Below are positions 28,401 through 36,430 of a DNA stretch of 64,000 nucleotides, one piece after another. Location of the stretch: the NCBI GenBank assembly GCA_910578985.1, contig CAJTSF010000001.1:1-64000 (forward strand), given 5' to 3'. This stretch comes from an uncultured Odoribacter sp. (GTDB taxonomy: Bacteria > Bacteroidota > Bacteroidia > Bacteroidales > Marinifilaceae). Position numbers and translations under genes: made by a program. The first letter of the stretch is position 1. The number at the start of each line of letters is the position of its first letter. The notes under the pieces are model-generated. The model ran no database searches. It saw only the letters and a list, made by a program, of their open reading frames with translations, and was not told the origin of the DNA.

Positions 28401-28858
28401 GTGCCCTTCAATTGCACCGATACCCCCGGTAATCCCTCTCCCTCCTTGTCCCTGACGTTTCCTTTCACCGTCACGACGTTCTGCGGTACGCTCGCCGTCG
28501 GTGCCGATGTCTTGCGGATGACAATCACATCGTTGTGAATCTCATACGCCAGTCCGCTGCTCTCCATACACAAATCCAGCACCTCCTTCACGCTCTTCTG
28601 CTTCTCGGACATCCGTTCGATTTTCACAGCCTCCACATCCTGCGTGCTGTACACAAACACAAAACCCGTCTGCCGTTGCAATTCCCACAACACTTCATGC
28701 AGCGTCACGTCCTTCACCTCCACATCCACCAGCGTCTGGGCATTCACTGCCGCTGTCACCTGAAATGTGCACAGCCAGACAAAACAAATCACCAGCTTTG
28801 TCATAAAAAAAAGCCTTTTTACTCCCTTCCGATGAAGAGAAATTCGATTTTTGTTCAT
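25499..28858 (-). CDS. SusC/RagA-family TonB-linked transporter (locus 2)
   Basis: This 1119-residue outer-membrane importer has a signal peptide (about 1-40, ending NAQ), an STN domain (about 43-95), a carboxypeptidase-D-like domain (about 128-210, VKGNVRDKEGEGLPGVSVQL), the TonB-box-like region EEVIVTGYGTF, a plug (about 225-345; VLQGSAPGIQI, NIRGMGS, DAAAAALYGSRAANGVIL) and a barrel ending LEVNF. The STN domain and the upstream FecR/sigma pair indicate transcriptional self-regulation. The ATG at 28858 is used; a second ATG at codon 19 would also give a signal peptide. It belongs to the common VIVTGYGT group of SusC rather than to the loci 1/3 group. Confidence 0.93.
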   Translation of the reverse strand: MNKNRISLHRKGVKRLFFMTKLVICFVWLCTFQVTAAVNAQTLVDVEVKDVTLHEVLWELQRQTGFVFVYSTQDVEAVKIERMSEKQKSVKEVLDLCMESSGLAYEIHNDVIVIRKTSAPTASVPQNVVTVKGNVRDKEGEGLPGVSVQLKGTQVGVATDIDGNFELRFPEVKNAVLVFSFVGMRTKEMAVPANGKPMTVVLEDDNEQLEEVIVTGYGTFKKSAYAGSASTVKTQALKDVPAVSFSQVLQGSAPGIQISSGSGQPGASTSINIRGMGSFNASNSPLYVIDGVPMISGNVSALDSDSGLDIMSTLSTSDIENITVIKDAAAAALYGSRAANGVILITTRQGQKGKPVFTFKADWGFSDFAMEFRPTIGGEERRQMIYDALRDGATVFEGESEANALAYADEEIDDYAPVPWCGYTDWRDVMFKKGSHQTYEFMASGGSDKLKYYSSLSYLKQNGIVASSGLERISGRLNVDYKATDKLTLGAKALFSSVNQDVYSEGTSYTSPFYAVVNAVTPSDPVYNEDGTWNRDFIRNGDRNPKLANEYNYRREYITRAFNTLYGSYDIIKGLNFKTTLSYDFSVTKGNRWYDPRTSDGDNYNGALEKSMYERRKMVWSNVLSYQKSFNELHNLDALVGYEIDNQSRDYLMAYVKNFARPDKPEISNGVKLDNAGGSGNGTRLVSYISRVNYNYDNKYYLGASYRMDGSSRLHRDNRWGSFWSVSGAWKVSSESFMEPATAWLSDLKLRLSYGVNGTLPSDYYGYMGLSSLTSNYNDEPGISQSQLRNLDLSWETNYNLNVGLDFGFWDRLNFTLEYYIRTTKDLLMDRPISMTTGFSSYLMNIGEVKNQGVELEIRSVNFDREDFSWTTNFNLGHNRNKIVRLDGQQTQIPSGSQIRKVGMPYRTFYVIEFAGINPDNGMPQFYTNDPDGKGGYVKEITENPNEANYIPMKCADPKVSGGLSNMLRYKWFDFNIMFSYSFGGWSYDNWALKTEHGGDDLEANIPTYYRDRWRQPGDQVKYERFIEGNDVAMSDWRNSRRLHPTDFIRLKNFTVGVTVPKEWTRKAGLDKVRLYASGNNMWTWAKWDFYDPESVSGGSADWGTPPLKTMTFGLEVNF

Positions 28859-28865
28859 AACTTTG

Positions 28866-28944
28866 AAATATTAAATTAAACCACTTGATTTCTGCCGATG
28901 CAGAAATCTTTCTGACAGGGAGTGTTGCCGCACTCCCTGTTTTA
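28866..28944 (+). ncRNA. Possible antisense RNA opposite the locus 2 susC leader
   Basis: On the plus strand a perfect -7 element TAACTTTG (28858-28865) is followed about 50 bases later by a hairpin with 10-base arms (ACAGGGAGTG / CACTCCCTGT, 28915-28940) and TTTT. This would yield a short RNA complementary to the leader between fecR and susC. Short antisense RNAs at susC 5' ends (DonS type) are known in Bacteroides. No spaced -33 box is present and the T-run is short. The same stretch also contains a second hairpin (GATTTCTGC / GCAGAAATC, 28887-28908). Confidence 0.35.
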
Positions 28945-28945
28945 T

Positions 28946-30130
28946 CTACCGTTCGGAGAACACCACTGTGTTCCCGTTCAATTGCGCCCGTATTTTTCCT
29001 GTTTTCTCCAGCAATTCCAGAATCGGCCGTATATCGCTGTAGCGGGTGATGTAACAGCCGAAACGAATTTTTTTCAATGACTCCTGCCGATAAAAGACGT
29101 GAATGTCATACCAGCGGGAAAGATACTCCATAATCTCCTCCAACTCGCAGTCGCGGATATCGAACATCCCGTTCTTCCAGGCAATGCAGGAAGCGACATT
29201 CACTTTCTTCACCTCGATATCCCCCGCTTCGCGGCTGAAACCGCCCTGCTCCCCCGGATGCAGCACCACCGGCGTGCCCCGGCGTGCCGACAGTTCCACA
29301 CGCCCCTCCACCAGCGTCGTGCTCACCATCTTCTCCCCGCCATAGGCACGGACATTGAACTCCGTGCCCAGCACCCGGATACGCAAATCCCCCGTCCGTA
29401 TGACAAACGGACGCGACGCATCCTCCTTCACTTCGAAATAAGCCTCTCCCGACAACTCCACTTCGCGGATGTTTCCGACGAAATTCACGGGGAAACGCAA
29501 CTCGCTCATCGCATTCAAATAAACTATCGAACCGTCGCCCAACTTCAAGGCATACTCCCCGCCCCTCGGCGTGGACATTGTGTTGTACACCGGCACGGCA
29601 GCGACCGAATCCCCCGCCGCCGGTTCATAGGAAAGAAAAGCGGAGTCCTTTTCGAGGCGCGTGCCGTCCTTTTCCCGCATGCAAAAAGCCTTCGCCTGCT
29701 CCAGGTCCACCACGGAGCCGTCCGCCAACGTCAGCAAGGCTTTCGCCCCGCCCGGCTCCACCACACACACCCGATGCTCCACCGGCTGTTCCTGCCGGTC
29801 CGCATCACGCCGCATCATCGCATAAGGGATGTACAACAGCAGCAACCCCACCGCCACCCACGCCATCCAACGGTAACGCCGCCCGATGCTCCTTTTCGGA
29901 GCGAGAGCCGCCTCTACCCGTTCCCATCCCCGCGCCTTGTCATAACGGGCAGCCTCCCGGTTCAACTCCCGGAAACGCCCTCCCGCACACACCTGCTCGA
30001 ACAAACGGCGGTTCTCCCCAGACTCTCCGAGCCACTCTTCCAGCCGCTCCCGCTCCTCATCGGTCAAATTACCTGCCAGGTACCCCGCAAACCATACAGC
30101 CACCTCAAAATCCTGTTCCTTCATATCCAT
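28946..30130 (-). CDS. FecR-family anti-sigma factor (locus 2)
   Basis: This 394-residue single-pass inner-membrane protein has an N-terminal cytoplasmic anti-sigma part (about 1-85, LAGNLTDEERERLEEWL), a membrane helix (about 88-104, MAWVAVGLLLLYIPYAM), a FecR domain (about 160-265; TPRGGEYALKLGDGSIVYLN, VELSGEAYFEV, RVLGTEFNVRAYG) and a C-terminal DUF4974-like domain. The start is set at 30130 (MDMKEQ); the frame reads further upstream but without family-like sequence, and the extension would occupy the gap to the sigma gene. It lies 87 bases upstream of the first base of susC. Confidence 0.88.
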   Translation of the reverse strand: MDMKEQDFEVAVWFAGYLAGNLTDEERERLEEWLGESGENRRLFEQVCAGGRFRELNREAARYDKARGWERVEAALAPKRSIGRRYRWMAWVAVGLLLLYIPYAMMRRDADRQEQPVEHRVCVVEPGGAKALLTLADGSVVDLEQAKAFCMREKDGTRLEKDSAFLSYEPAAGDSVAAVPVYNTMSTPRGGEYALKLGDGSIVYLNAMSELRFPVNFVGNIREVELSGEAYFEVKEDASRPFVIRTGDLRIRVLGTEFNVRAYGGEKMVSTTLVEGRVELSARRGTPVVLHPGEQGGFSREAGDIEVKKVNVASCIAWKNGMFDIRDCELEEIMEYLSRWYDIHVFYRQESLKKIRFGCYITRYSDIRPILELLEKTGKIRAQLNGNTVVFSER

Positions 30131-30217
30131 TCGGTTTTGATGATAGAACATGTAACTCCAAGTATTGGGGTAAAAGAAAAGTGGTTTTTTAAATATTTTT
30201 AAAACTTCTCCCACCTC

Positions 30218-30775
30218 CTATTTGCCCAGAACGGCAGTCAGCAAAGGCAGGCACACATAGAAATAATCCTTCAAATCCTCCCGCAGCCGCTTGTAGGCGA
30301 TTTTCTTCAGCGAATGCACCGTTCCCTCGGCAATCTGCAACCTCGCGGCAATCTCCTTGTTATCGTGCTCCTCCAGCGCCAAAATCATCACGCGCCTCGT
30401 CTGCTCCGGCAGGCGGTCGATGGCATTCCTCAACATCCGGTAGGTCTCCTCTTCAATGACATGGTCGCGGAAAAACGCCTCACTGCCTTTCTCCAGCTCC
30501 CGATGGACATAGGCATCCTCCACTCGCCGGTGTTCCAAGGCGTTCAACGCCCGATTGCGCGCCGTCTTATACAAGAACGATTTGACCTGATGCAAAAAAC
30601 GGAACTCCCCGCGCTGCTGCCACAACTGAATGAAACACTCCTGAGCAATATCCTCCGCCTCTCCCGTGTGCGGGAGGTAGCGTCCGACAAAAAGACACAA
30701 AGGCACGTAAAAATCATCGAACAGGCTTTTCAGTACCCGGGCATCCTTTATATCTATCGCGATTTCTTTCGACAT
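30218..30775 (-). CDS. ECF RNA polymerase sigma-70 factor (locus 2)
   Basis: This 185-residue ECF sigma factor has region 2 (GEAEDIAQECFIQLWQQRGEF) and region 4 (DNKEIAARLQIAEGTVHSLK). The start at 30775 (MSKEIA) is preferred over an in-frame ATG at 30799, because the -7 element at 30797-30804 overlaps that earlier codon. It heads locus 2 (sigma, FecR, SusC, SusD) and is divergent from the metal ABC transporter operon with about 79 bases between starts. Its likely job is activation of the locus 2 susCD genes on substrate signalling. Confidence 0.88.
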   Translation of the reverse strand: MSKEIAIDIKDARVLKSLFDDFYVPLCLFVGRYLPHTGEAEDIAQECFIQLWQQRGEFRFLHQVKSFLYKTARNRALNALEHRRVEDAYVHRELEKGSEAFFRDHVIEEETYRMLRNAIDRLPEQTRRVMILALEEHDNKEIAARLQIAEGTVHSLKKIAYKRLREDLKDYFYVCLPLLTAVLGK

Positions 30776-30796
30776 CAGAGATACAGATTTCACAGG

Positions 30797-30804
30797 CAAA
30801 TGTA
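30797..30804 (-). promoter_or_regulatory. -7 element of the locus 2 sigma gene
   Basis: On the minus strand this reads TACATTTG, a TAnnTTTG match, 22 bases before the ATG at 30775. It decides the start codon. Confidence 0.45.
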
Positions 30805-30828
30805 ATCAAATATTCCTAAAACTTACGT

Positions 30829-30836
30829 ATCTTTAC
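30829..30836 (+). promoter_or_regulatory. -7 element of the metal ABC transporter operon
   Basis: TATCTTTA is one base off TAnnTTTG and lies 19 bases before the ATG at 30855. The divergent promoters here are only 24 bases apart. Confidence 0.4.
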
Positions 30837-30854
30837 CCGTCAAAATAAGGAAAT

Positions 30855-31718
30855 ATGCCATCGAACAAAACCGTCTCTCTTCTGATTCCCGTTTTTCTGT
30901 TTCTCCTGCAAGCCTGCACGAACGGTAGGGAGCGGGTGGTCAGCGTCAGCATCCTGCCGCAGAAATATATGGTGGAAAAAATAGCGGGCGACTACCTGCA
31001 AGTGAATGTCATGGTGCCTCCCGGCATGAACCCCGCCACCTGCGACCTGAACATCGAACAATTGAAGAAACTGCACGACAGTGACCTTTGCTTCATCATC
31101 GGGCATCTCCCCTTTGAAACCACCCACCTCCTTCCCGTGCTGGAAAGCCGCCGGGACATCCGGGTGGTGAACCACTCCGAAGGCATTCCTCTCCTCCGGG
31201 GCAGCTGCCGGCACCACACCCCCGAACACCACCACGGCGCAGACCCGCACATCTGGGTATCCCCCACCCATGCCGTCAAAATGGCGGAAGACATCTACCA
31301 GGCTCTCGCCGACCGTTACCCCGACCGGCGCGACACTTTCCGCCTCCGCCGGGACACCCTTCTGCAAGAAATCAACGGCATCGCCCGAAAGGCGCAACAC
31401 GCCCTTGCCGACCGCCGGGGACGCACCTTCCTCATCTATCACCCCGCCCTCACCTACTTCGCCGAGGACTACGGGCTGCACCAACTCTCCATTGAAGACG
31501 AAGGCAAGGAACCGGACCCCACCCACCTCAAAACCATCATCGACCGCGCACGGGCACAACACATACGCCTCGTCTTCATCCAAAAACAATTTGACGAACA
31601 GAACGCCCGCTCCGTCGCCCGCGAGATAGGCGGCGAGGTCGTTCCCATCGACCCCCTCGCCGAAGACTGGACAGCGGAAATGAACCGGTTGATAGACATC
31701 CTGAAAGAAAAACTATGA
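30855..31718 (+). CDS. Metal ABC transporter substrate-binding lipoprotein (ZnuA/TroA type)
   Basis: This 287-residue lipoprotein (lipobox LLQACTN, Cys21) belongs to the cluster A-I metal-binding proteins that deliver Zn2+ or Mn2+ to an ABC importer. Likely ligands are His84 (IIGHLPFE), His132 (DPHIWVSP) and an acidic residue near the C-terminus (IDPLAEDW). The first His of classical ZnuA (in a PHTYEP-like motif) is replaced here (NPATCDLN, Cys63). A His-rich loop HHTPEHHHGADPH (120-132) favours zinc. Its stop overlaps the ATPase start by four bases, giving the operon binding protein-ATPase-permease. Confidence 0.88.
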   Translation: MPSNKTVSLLIPVFLFLLQACTNGRERVVSVSILPQKYMVEKIAGDYLQVNVMVPPGMNPATCDLNIEQLKKLHDSDLCFIIGHLPFETTHLLPVLESRRDIRVVNHSEGIPLLRGSCRHHTPEHHHGADPHIWVSPTHAVKMAEDIYQALADRYPDRRDTFRLRRDTLLQEINGIARKAQHALADRRGRTFLIYHPALTYFAEDYGLHQLSIEDEGKEPDPTHLKTIIDRARAQHIRLVFIQKQFDEQNARSVAREIGGEVVPIDPLAEDWTAEMNRLIDILKEKL

Positions 31719-32461
31719 ATCCCATCTTGGAACTCCACGGCATCTCCGCCGGATACGACGGCAAGACCGTCCTCCGCCATGTCGATTTCGCCATCGAAGA
31801 AGGCGACTTCATCGGCATCATCGGTCCCAACGGAGGAGGAAAAACCACTCTCCTCAAGGTCATCCTCGGACTGCTGAAGCCATCCGCCGGCGAGATTGTC
31901 CACCACACCCCCAAGCAGAACCTCTTCGGCTACCTTCCCCAAAACAGCCGTTTCGACCGCCGTTTCCCCATTGACGTCACCGAAGTGGTCCTCTCCGGGC
32001 TGCTGTCCGAAAAAGGCCTGCACGGCACCTACACCCGCGACGACCGCCGGAAAGCCTGGGAACTCCTGGAGAAATACGGCATGGGCGACTACCGGAAAGC
32101 CTCCATCGGCGAACTCTCCGGCGGACAAATGCAACGCGTCTTCCTCTGCCGCGCTGTCATCTCCTCCCCCCGCATCCTCATCCTCGACGAGCCGACCACC
32201 TACGTGGACAGCAACTTCGAAAAAGAGTTCTACCCCATCCTCCTCGAGCTTAACCGCACCCTCAGCATCGTCATGGTCTCCCACGACCTCGGCACTATCT
32301 GCTCCTACGTCAAGACCATCGCCTGCGTCAATCGCGGACTGCACTACCACCGCTCGAACCTCATCACCCCCGAGCAACTGCGCGCCTACCACTGCCCCAT
32401 CGAGCTCATCACCCACGGACACGTGCCCCATCGCGTCCTGGGCGAACACGACAACCCCTAA
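31715..32461 (+). CDS. Metal ABC transporter ATP-binding protein (ZnuC type)
   Basis: This is a 248-residue ABC ATPase. Walker A is GPNGGGKTT (about 36-44), the Q-loop region is FGYLPQNSRFDR, the signature is LSGGQMQR, Walker B is ILILDEPT and the H-loop is VSHD. Length and FDRRFPIDVTEVVLSGL match the manganese/zinc/iron subfamily. The ATG overlaps the binding-protein stop (ATGA), implying translational coupling. It energises import of the metal bound by the upstream lipoprotein. Confidence 0.92.
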   Translation: MNPILELHGISAGYDGKTVLRHVDFAIEEGDFIGIIGPNGGGKTTLLKVILGLLKPSAGEIVHHTPKQNLFGYLPQNSRFDRRFPIDVTEVVLSGLLSEKGLHGTYTRDDRRKAWELLEKYGMGDYRKASIGELSGGQMQRVFLCRAVISSPRILILDEPTTYVDSNFEKEFYPILLELNRTLSIVMVSHDLGTICSYVKTIACVNRGLHYHRSNLITPEQLRAYHCPIELITHGHVPHRVLGEHDNP

Positions 32462-32491
32462 TCCGCCCCAAAAACACCAAAATCAAAACCC

Positions 32492-33322
32492 ATGTTCGAA
32501 CTGTTACACTACGACTTCTTCCAAAACGCCCTCCTCGCCACCCTTTTCACCGGTATCACCTGCGGGCTGGTGGGCACCTACATCGTCGCCCGCCGCATGG
32601 TATTCATCAGCGGCGGCATCACCCACGCCTCCTTCGGCGGCTTGGGACTGGCATACTACGCCGGCATCCCGCCCATGTGCGGCGCCACCCTCTTCTCCCT
32701 CCTGGCGGCACTCGGCATCCAATACCTCGGGGGCGACAGGAAACTGCGTGAGGACTCCCTTATCGGCATCTTCTGGTCTGCAGGCATGGCGCTCGGCATC
32801 CTCTTCATCTACCTCACCCCCGGCTACGCCCCGGACCTCATGTCCTACCTTTTCGGCAGCATCCTCACCGTCACCCGCGACCAAATCCTGCTCTCCGCCC
32901 TCCTCTGCGCGGCGGTCGTCGCTTTCTTCGCCCGTTGCCACCGCCCCCTGTTCTACATCGCCTTCGACAAAGAATACAGCCGCACCCACAACGTCCGAAT
33001 TAACGTTATCGATACGGCTGCCACCTTATTTATTGCCCTGAGCATCGTCCTCTGTCTCAAACTGGCGGGCATCATCCTTGTCATCTCCTACCTCACCATC
33101 CCGCAATCCATCGCCGGGCTTTTCTACAAGAACTTCTCCCAACTGCTCGTCGCCTCCTCCCTCATCAGCGCCCTCGGCTCCATCGGCGGGCTGTTCCTCT
33201 CCGCCTCCCTCCAGACCCCTGTCGGCGCCACCATGGTCGTCACCTTCCTCCTGCTCTTCCTCGCCGGATGGCTTCTCCGGAAATGCCTCCGCCTCAATCG
33301 CGGCGGTTCAGGTAAATCATGA
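32492..33322 (+). CDS. Metal ABC transporter permease (ZnuB type)
   Basis: This 276-residue ABC-3 family membrane protein has about eight or nine hydrophobic helices. Conserved features include GLVGTYIVARRMVFISGGITHASFGGLG (about 25-52) and the cytoplasmic DKEYSRTHNVRINVIDT. The start is 30 bases after the ATPase. The 3' end overlaps the minus-strand YugP-like peptidase gene by 29 bases, so there is no room for a terminator between them. Confidence 0.92.
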   Translation: MFELLHYDFFQNALLATLFTGITCGLVGTYIVARRMVFISGGITHASFGGLGLAYYAGIPPMCGATLFSLLAALGIQYLGGDRKLREDSLIGIFWSAGMALGILFIYLTPGYAPDLMSYLFGSILTVTRDQILLSALLCAAVVAFFARCHRPLFYIAFDKEYSRTHNVRINVIDTAATLFIALSIVLCLKLAGIILVISYLTIPQSIAGLFYKNFSQLLVASSLISALGSIGGLFLSASLQTPVGATMVVTFLLLFLAGWLLRKCLRLNRGGSGKS

Positions 33323-34001
33323 CATAATACAACAGCGTCGCCAGCGACGAGAGGGCTGCCACCACATACGTATATGCCGCCCACTTCAGGGCATCGAACG
33401 CATACGCCTGCGTCTGGTAGTCCGTCACGCCCGAATTGCGCAGCCACGCCAATGCCCGGTGGCTCGCGTCGATTTCCACGGGCAGCGTCACGAAACTGAA
33501 CAACGTCATCACCGCGAACAGCAGAATGCCCATCAGCAACAACCCCGGGAACGACTCCACCAAGATAATCCCCGCCAGCAGAATCCACTGCACCCACCGC
33601 GACGCGAACTCCACTGCCGGCACCAGCGCCGACCGCAACCGCAGCATGCTGTATCCCTTGGCGTGCTGCAACGCGTGTCCCGTCTCATGGGCGGCGACGG
33701 CTGCCGCGGCTATCGTATTCCCGTAGTACACCTCCCGACTCAGGTTGATGGTCTTACTCACCGGATTGTAATGGTCCGTGAGCATTCCCTCCACCGTGCC
33801 CACCTTCACGTCCGTAATCCCGCTCTCGCGCAGGATACTCTCCACCACATCCTTTCCCGTCATCCCGTTCGCGGTGGGAATCTTGCTATATTTCTTGAAA
33901 CGGCTCTTCAACTGGTTGCTCACCAACCAACTCACCAAAGTAAAACCGATAAAAATAATCCATATCCACGCATTGGTCCCCATCATCATCGAATGTTCCA
34001 T
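33294..34001 (-). CDS. YugP-like membrane zinc metallopeptidase
   Basis: This 235-residue protein of the neutral zinc metallopeptidase 2 family (PF04298) has one N-terminal helix (about 10-27), the zinc motif HETGH (in AAHETGHALQHAKGY, about residues 111-125) with a later acidic ligand in VEIDASHRA, and two or three further membrane segments (about 143-175 and 215-232). The active site faces the membrane interface. Its substrate is unknown. The gene converges on and overlaps the zinc transporter operon; a shared dependence on zinc is suggestive but unproven. Confidence 0.88.
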   Translation of the reverse strand: MEHSMMMGTNAWIWIIFIGFTLVSWLVSNQLKSRFKKYSKIPTANGMTGKDVVESILRESGITDVKVGTVEGMLTDHYNPVSKTINLSREVYYGNTIAAAAVAAHETGHALQHAKGYSMLRLRSALVPAVEFASRWVQWILLAGIILVESFPGLLLMGILLFAVMTLFSFVTLPVEIDASHRALAWLRNSGVTDYQTQAYAFDALKWAAYTYVVAALSSLATLLYYVMIYLNRRD

Positions 34002-34084
34002 GTTCCTTTCCTTTGAAAAATTAAACCTTCCTTACATCCAGCAAAAAACGAGCCAAACTATTTTTCAAAAAAAACGCGCAAACG

Positions 34085-34114
34085 TTTGTCGATTTCTTTT
34101 TTTTGTCTATTTTG
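34085..34114 (+). promoter_or_regulatory. Promoter of the EF-G paralogue gene
   Basis: TTTG at 34085-34088 and TATTTTG at 34108-34114 are separated by 19 bases, close to the Bacteroidota consensus (one base shorter in the -7 box). The -33 box lies within the palindrome CAAACGTTTG (34079-34088). The start codon is 27 bases downstream. Confidence 0.6.
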
Positions 34115-34140
34115 TTGCGGTAATTAAAAACCTATCCATT

Positions 34141-36297
34141 ATGAAAACTTACAATCCCAACGAAATTAAAAACATTGCCCTCGTGGGCAGCGCCGGGTCC
34201 GGAAAAACCACCCTGGCGGAAGCGATGATGTACGAAGGCGGGGTCATCCCGCGCAGAGGCAGCGTGGGTGCCAAAAACACCTCCTCCGACTACCGTCCCG
34301 TGGAACAGGAGTACGGTTCCTCCGTCTTCCCCGCCGTGCTGTATGCCGAATGGAAAGAACAGAAACTGAACTTCATCGACACCCCGGGAGCCGACGACTT
34401 TGTCGGAGGCGTCATCTCTGCGCTCAATGTGGCGGACACCGCCGTCATGGTCGTCAATGCCGTCCGCGGCGTCGAAGTGGGCACCGAAATCATCAGCCGC
34501 CACGTCAAACGCCTCCACAAACCGATGATATTCATCATCAACCAACTCGACCACGAAAAATCCAACTTCGAGCAGGCGGTCGAACACGCCCAGGCCTCTT
34601 TCGGCAAGAAAGTGGTGCTCGTCCAATACCCCGTCAATCAGGGCAACGGATTCAACCGCGTCGTGGATGTGCTGAAATGGGAAATGTACCGGTGGAAAAC
34701 CGAAGGCGGCAAGCCCGAAGTGCTCCCCATTCCCGACGAAGAACTTGAAAAAGCCACCGAATACCGCCATGCGCTCGTCGAAGCCGCCGCCGAAAACGAC
34801 GAAGGACTGATGGAACTCTATTTCGAGAAAGGCAGCCTCACCGAAGACGAAATGCGCGCCGGCATCCGCAAAGGGCTCATCGCGCGCGACATGTTCCCCG
34901 TCTTCTGCGTCTCCGCCGAAAAGGACATGTGCGTCCGCCGCTTCATGGAATTCCTCGTGAACGTCGCCCCCAGCGCCGCCGCCATGCCCGGCATGGAGAC
35001 CACCGACGGGCAGCTGATACCCTACAACCCCGAAGCCCCTGCCTCCGCCGTCGTCTTCACCACGACCATCGAGCAGCACCTCGGCGACATCAACTATTTC
35101 AAAGTCATCTCCGGCGTCATCCGGGAGGGCGACGACCTCATCAATATGACCACCGGCTCCAAGGAACGCATCGCCCAGCTCTACGCCGTGGCAGGCAAGA
35201 ACCGCACGAAAGTCGCCGAACTGCGTGCCGGCGACATCGGCGCCACCGTCAAACTGAAAGGCACCAAGAACGGCGACACCCTCAACGCCAAGGAGTGCAC
35301 CTACGTCTTCCCTCCCATCGTCTATCCCAACGCCCGCTTCCGCACCGCCGTGCGTGCCGCGAACAAGGCGGACGAGGAGAAAATGGCGGAAGTCCTCTAC
35401 CGCATGCACGAAGAGGACCCCTCGCTGCTCGTGGAATATTCCAAGGAACTGAAACAGATGATTCTCTCCGGACAGGGCGAATTCCACCTCAACACCATGA
35501 AATGGCGCATCGAACACAACGACAAAATCAACATCGAATACTACGCTCCCAAAATCCCCTACCGCGAGACCATCACCCAATACGCCCAGGCGGAATACCG
35601 CCACAAGAAACAATCCGGTGGCGCCGGACAGTTCGGCGAGGTGCACATGGTCATCGAACCCTACACCGAAGGCATGCCCGAACCGACCTCCTACAAAATC
35701 GGCGGCACGGAGAGCAAAGTCTCCGTCAAAGGCAAAGAAGAATACGACCTTCCCTGGGGCGGTAAGCTCGTCTTCTACAACTGCATCGTCGGCGGCGTCA
35801 TCGAAGCCCGCTTCATGCCCGCCATCCTCAAGGGCATCATGGAAAAGATGGAGGAAGGTCCTCTCACCGGCTCCTACGCCCGCGACATCCGCGTCTGCAT
35901 CTACGACGGGAAGATGCACCCCGTGGACTCCAACGAAATCTCCTTCCGCCTCGCCGGGCGTCACGCCTTCAGCGAAGCCTTCAAGAAAGCCAACCCGAAG
36001 ATTCTGGAACCCATCTACGACGTGGAAGTACTCGTCCCCGACGAATACATGGGAGACGTGATGGGCGACCTCCAGACGCGCCGTGCCATGATTATGGGCA
36101 TGGAGGCGGACAGCGGTTTCCAGAAACTCATGGCAAAAGCGCCCCTCAAGGAAATGCAGCGCTACTCCACCGCCCTCAGCTCCATCACCGGCGGCCGCGC
36201 CTCCTTCACCATGAACTTCTCCGGCTATGAGAAAGTGCCCGGAGACGTGCAGGAGGAACTCCTGAAAAACTACCACGAAACGGACGACGACGAGTAA
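34141..36297 (+). CDS. Elongation factor G paralogue (EF-G2 type)
   Basis: This 718-residue five-domain translational GTPase relative has its G-domain motifs altered from canonical EF-G: P-loop GSAGSGKTT instead of GHVDAGKTT, DTPGADDF instead of DTPGHVDF, and NQLDHE instead of NKMD. The catalytic His after DTPG is replaced by Ala. Domains II-V follow in order (AVVFTTTIEQHLGDINYF, RHKKQSGGAGQFGEVH, MHPVDSNEISFRLAGRHAF, GRASFTMNFSGYE). It closely fits the second EF-G of Bacteroides (BT2167 type), reported to act in translocation without GTP hydrolysis and to support gut colonisation. The ATG at 34141 fits the promoter. It is a single gene with its own terminator. Confidence 0.85.
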   Translation: MKTYNPNEIKNIALVGSAGSGKTTLAEAMMYEGGVIPRRGSVGAKNTSSDYRPVEQEYGSSVFPAVLYAEWKEQKLNFIDTPGADDFVGGVISALNVADTAVMVVNAVRGVEVGTEIISRHVKRLHKPMIFIINQLDHEKSNFEQAVEHAQASFGKKVVLVQYPVNQGNGFNRVVDVLKWEMYRWKTEGGKPEVLPIPDEELEKATEYRHALVEAAAENDEGLMELYFEKGSLTEDEMRAGIRKGLIARDMFPVFCVSAEKDMCVRRFMEFLVNVAPSAAAMPGMETTDGQLIPYNPEAPASAVVFTTTIEQHLGDINYFKVISGVIREGDDLINMTTGSKERIAQLYAVAGKNRTKVAELRAGDIGATVKLKGTKNGDTLNAKECTYVFPPIVYPNARFRTAVRAANKADEEKMAEVLYRMHEEDPSLLVEYSKELKQMILSGQGEFHLNTMKWRIEHNDKINIEYYAPKIPYRETITQYAQAEYRHKKQSGGAGQFGEVHMVIEPYTEGMPEPTSYKIGGTESKVSVKGKEEYDLPWGGKLVFYNCIVGGVIEARFMPAILKGIMEKMEEGPLTGSYARDIRVCIYDGKMHPVDSNEISFRLAGRHAFSEAFKKANPKILEPIYDVEVLVPDEYMGDVMGDLQTRRAMIMGMEADSGFQKLMAKAPLKEMQRYSTALSSITGGRASFTMNFSGYEKVPGDVQEELLKNYHETDDDE

Positions 36298-36322
36298 TTC
36301 CGACGTCCGAAACACCCTGTAA

Positions 36323-36360
36323 AAAGGTTGCCCGACGGCTGTCGGGCAACCTTTCTTTTT
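36323..36360 (+). terminator. Terminator of the EF-G paralogue gene
   Basis: AAAGGTTGCCCGAC / GTCGGGCAACCTTT with loop GGCT is followed by CTTTTT, 26 bases after the stop. Confidence 0.93.
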
Positions 36361-36430
36361 GTCTTCTCCATTTTCCGAGGTTTCCTTGCTGTCTTTCAGC
36401 ACTTTTCTTGCTGTTTCCTTCAGCATTAAC

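Noticed and set aside
34132..36426. 764-codon open frame on the minus strand opposite the EF-G paralogue
   Set aside because: Same codon-bias artefact: the sequence is repetitive in Gly, Val, Phe, Asp and His and has no domain, and EF-G motifs cover the whole plus strand.
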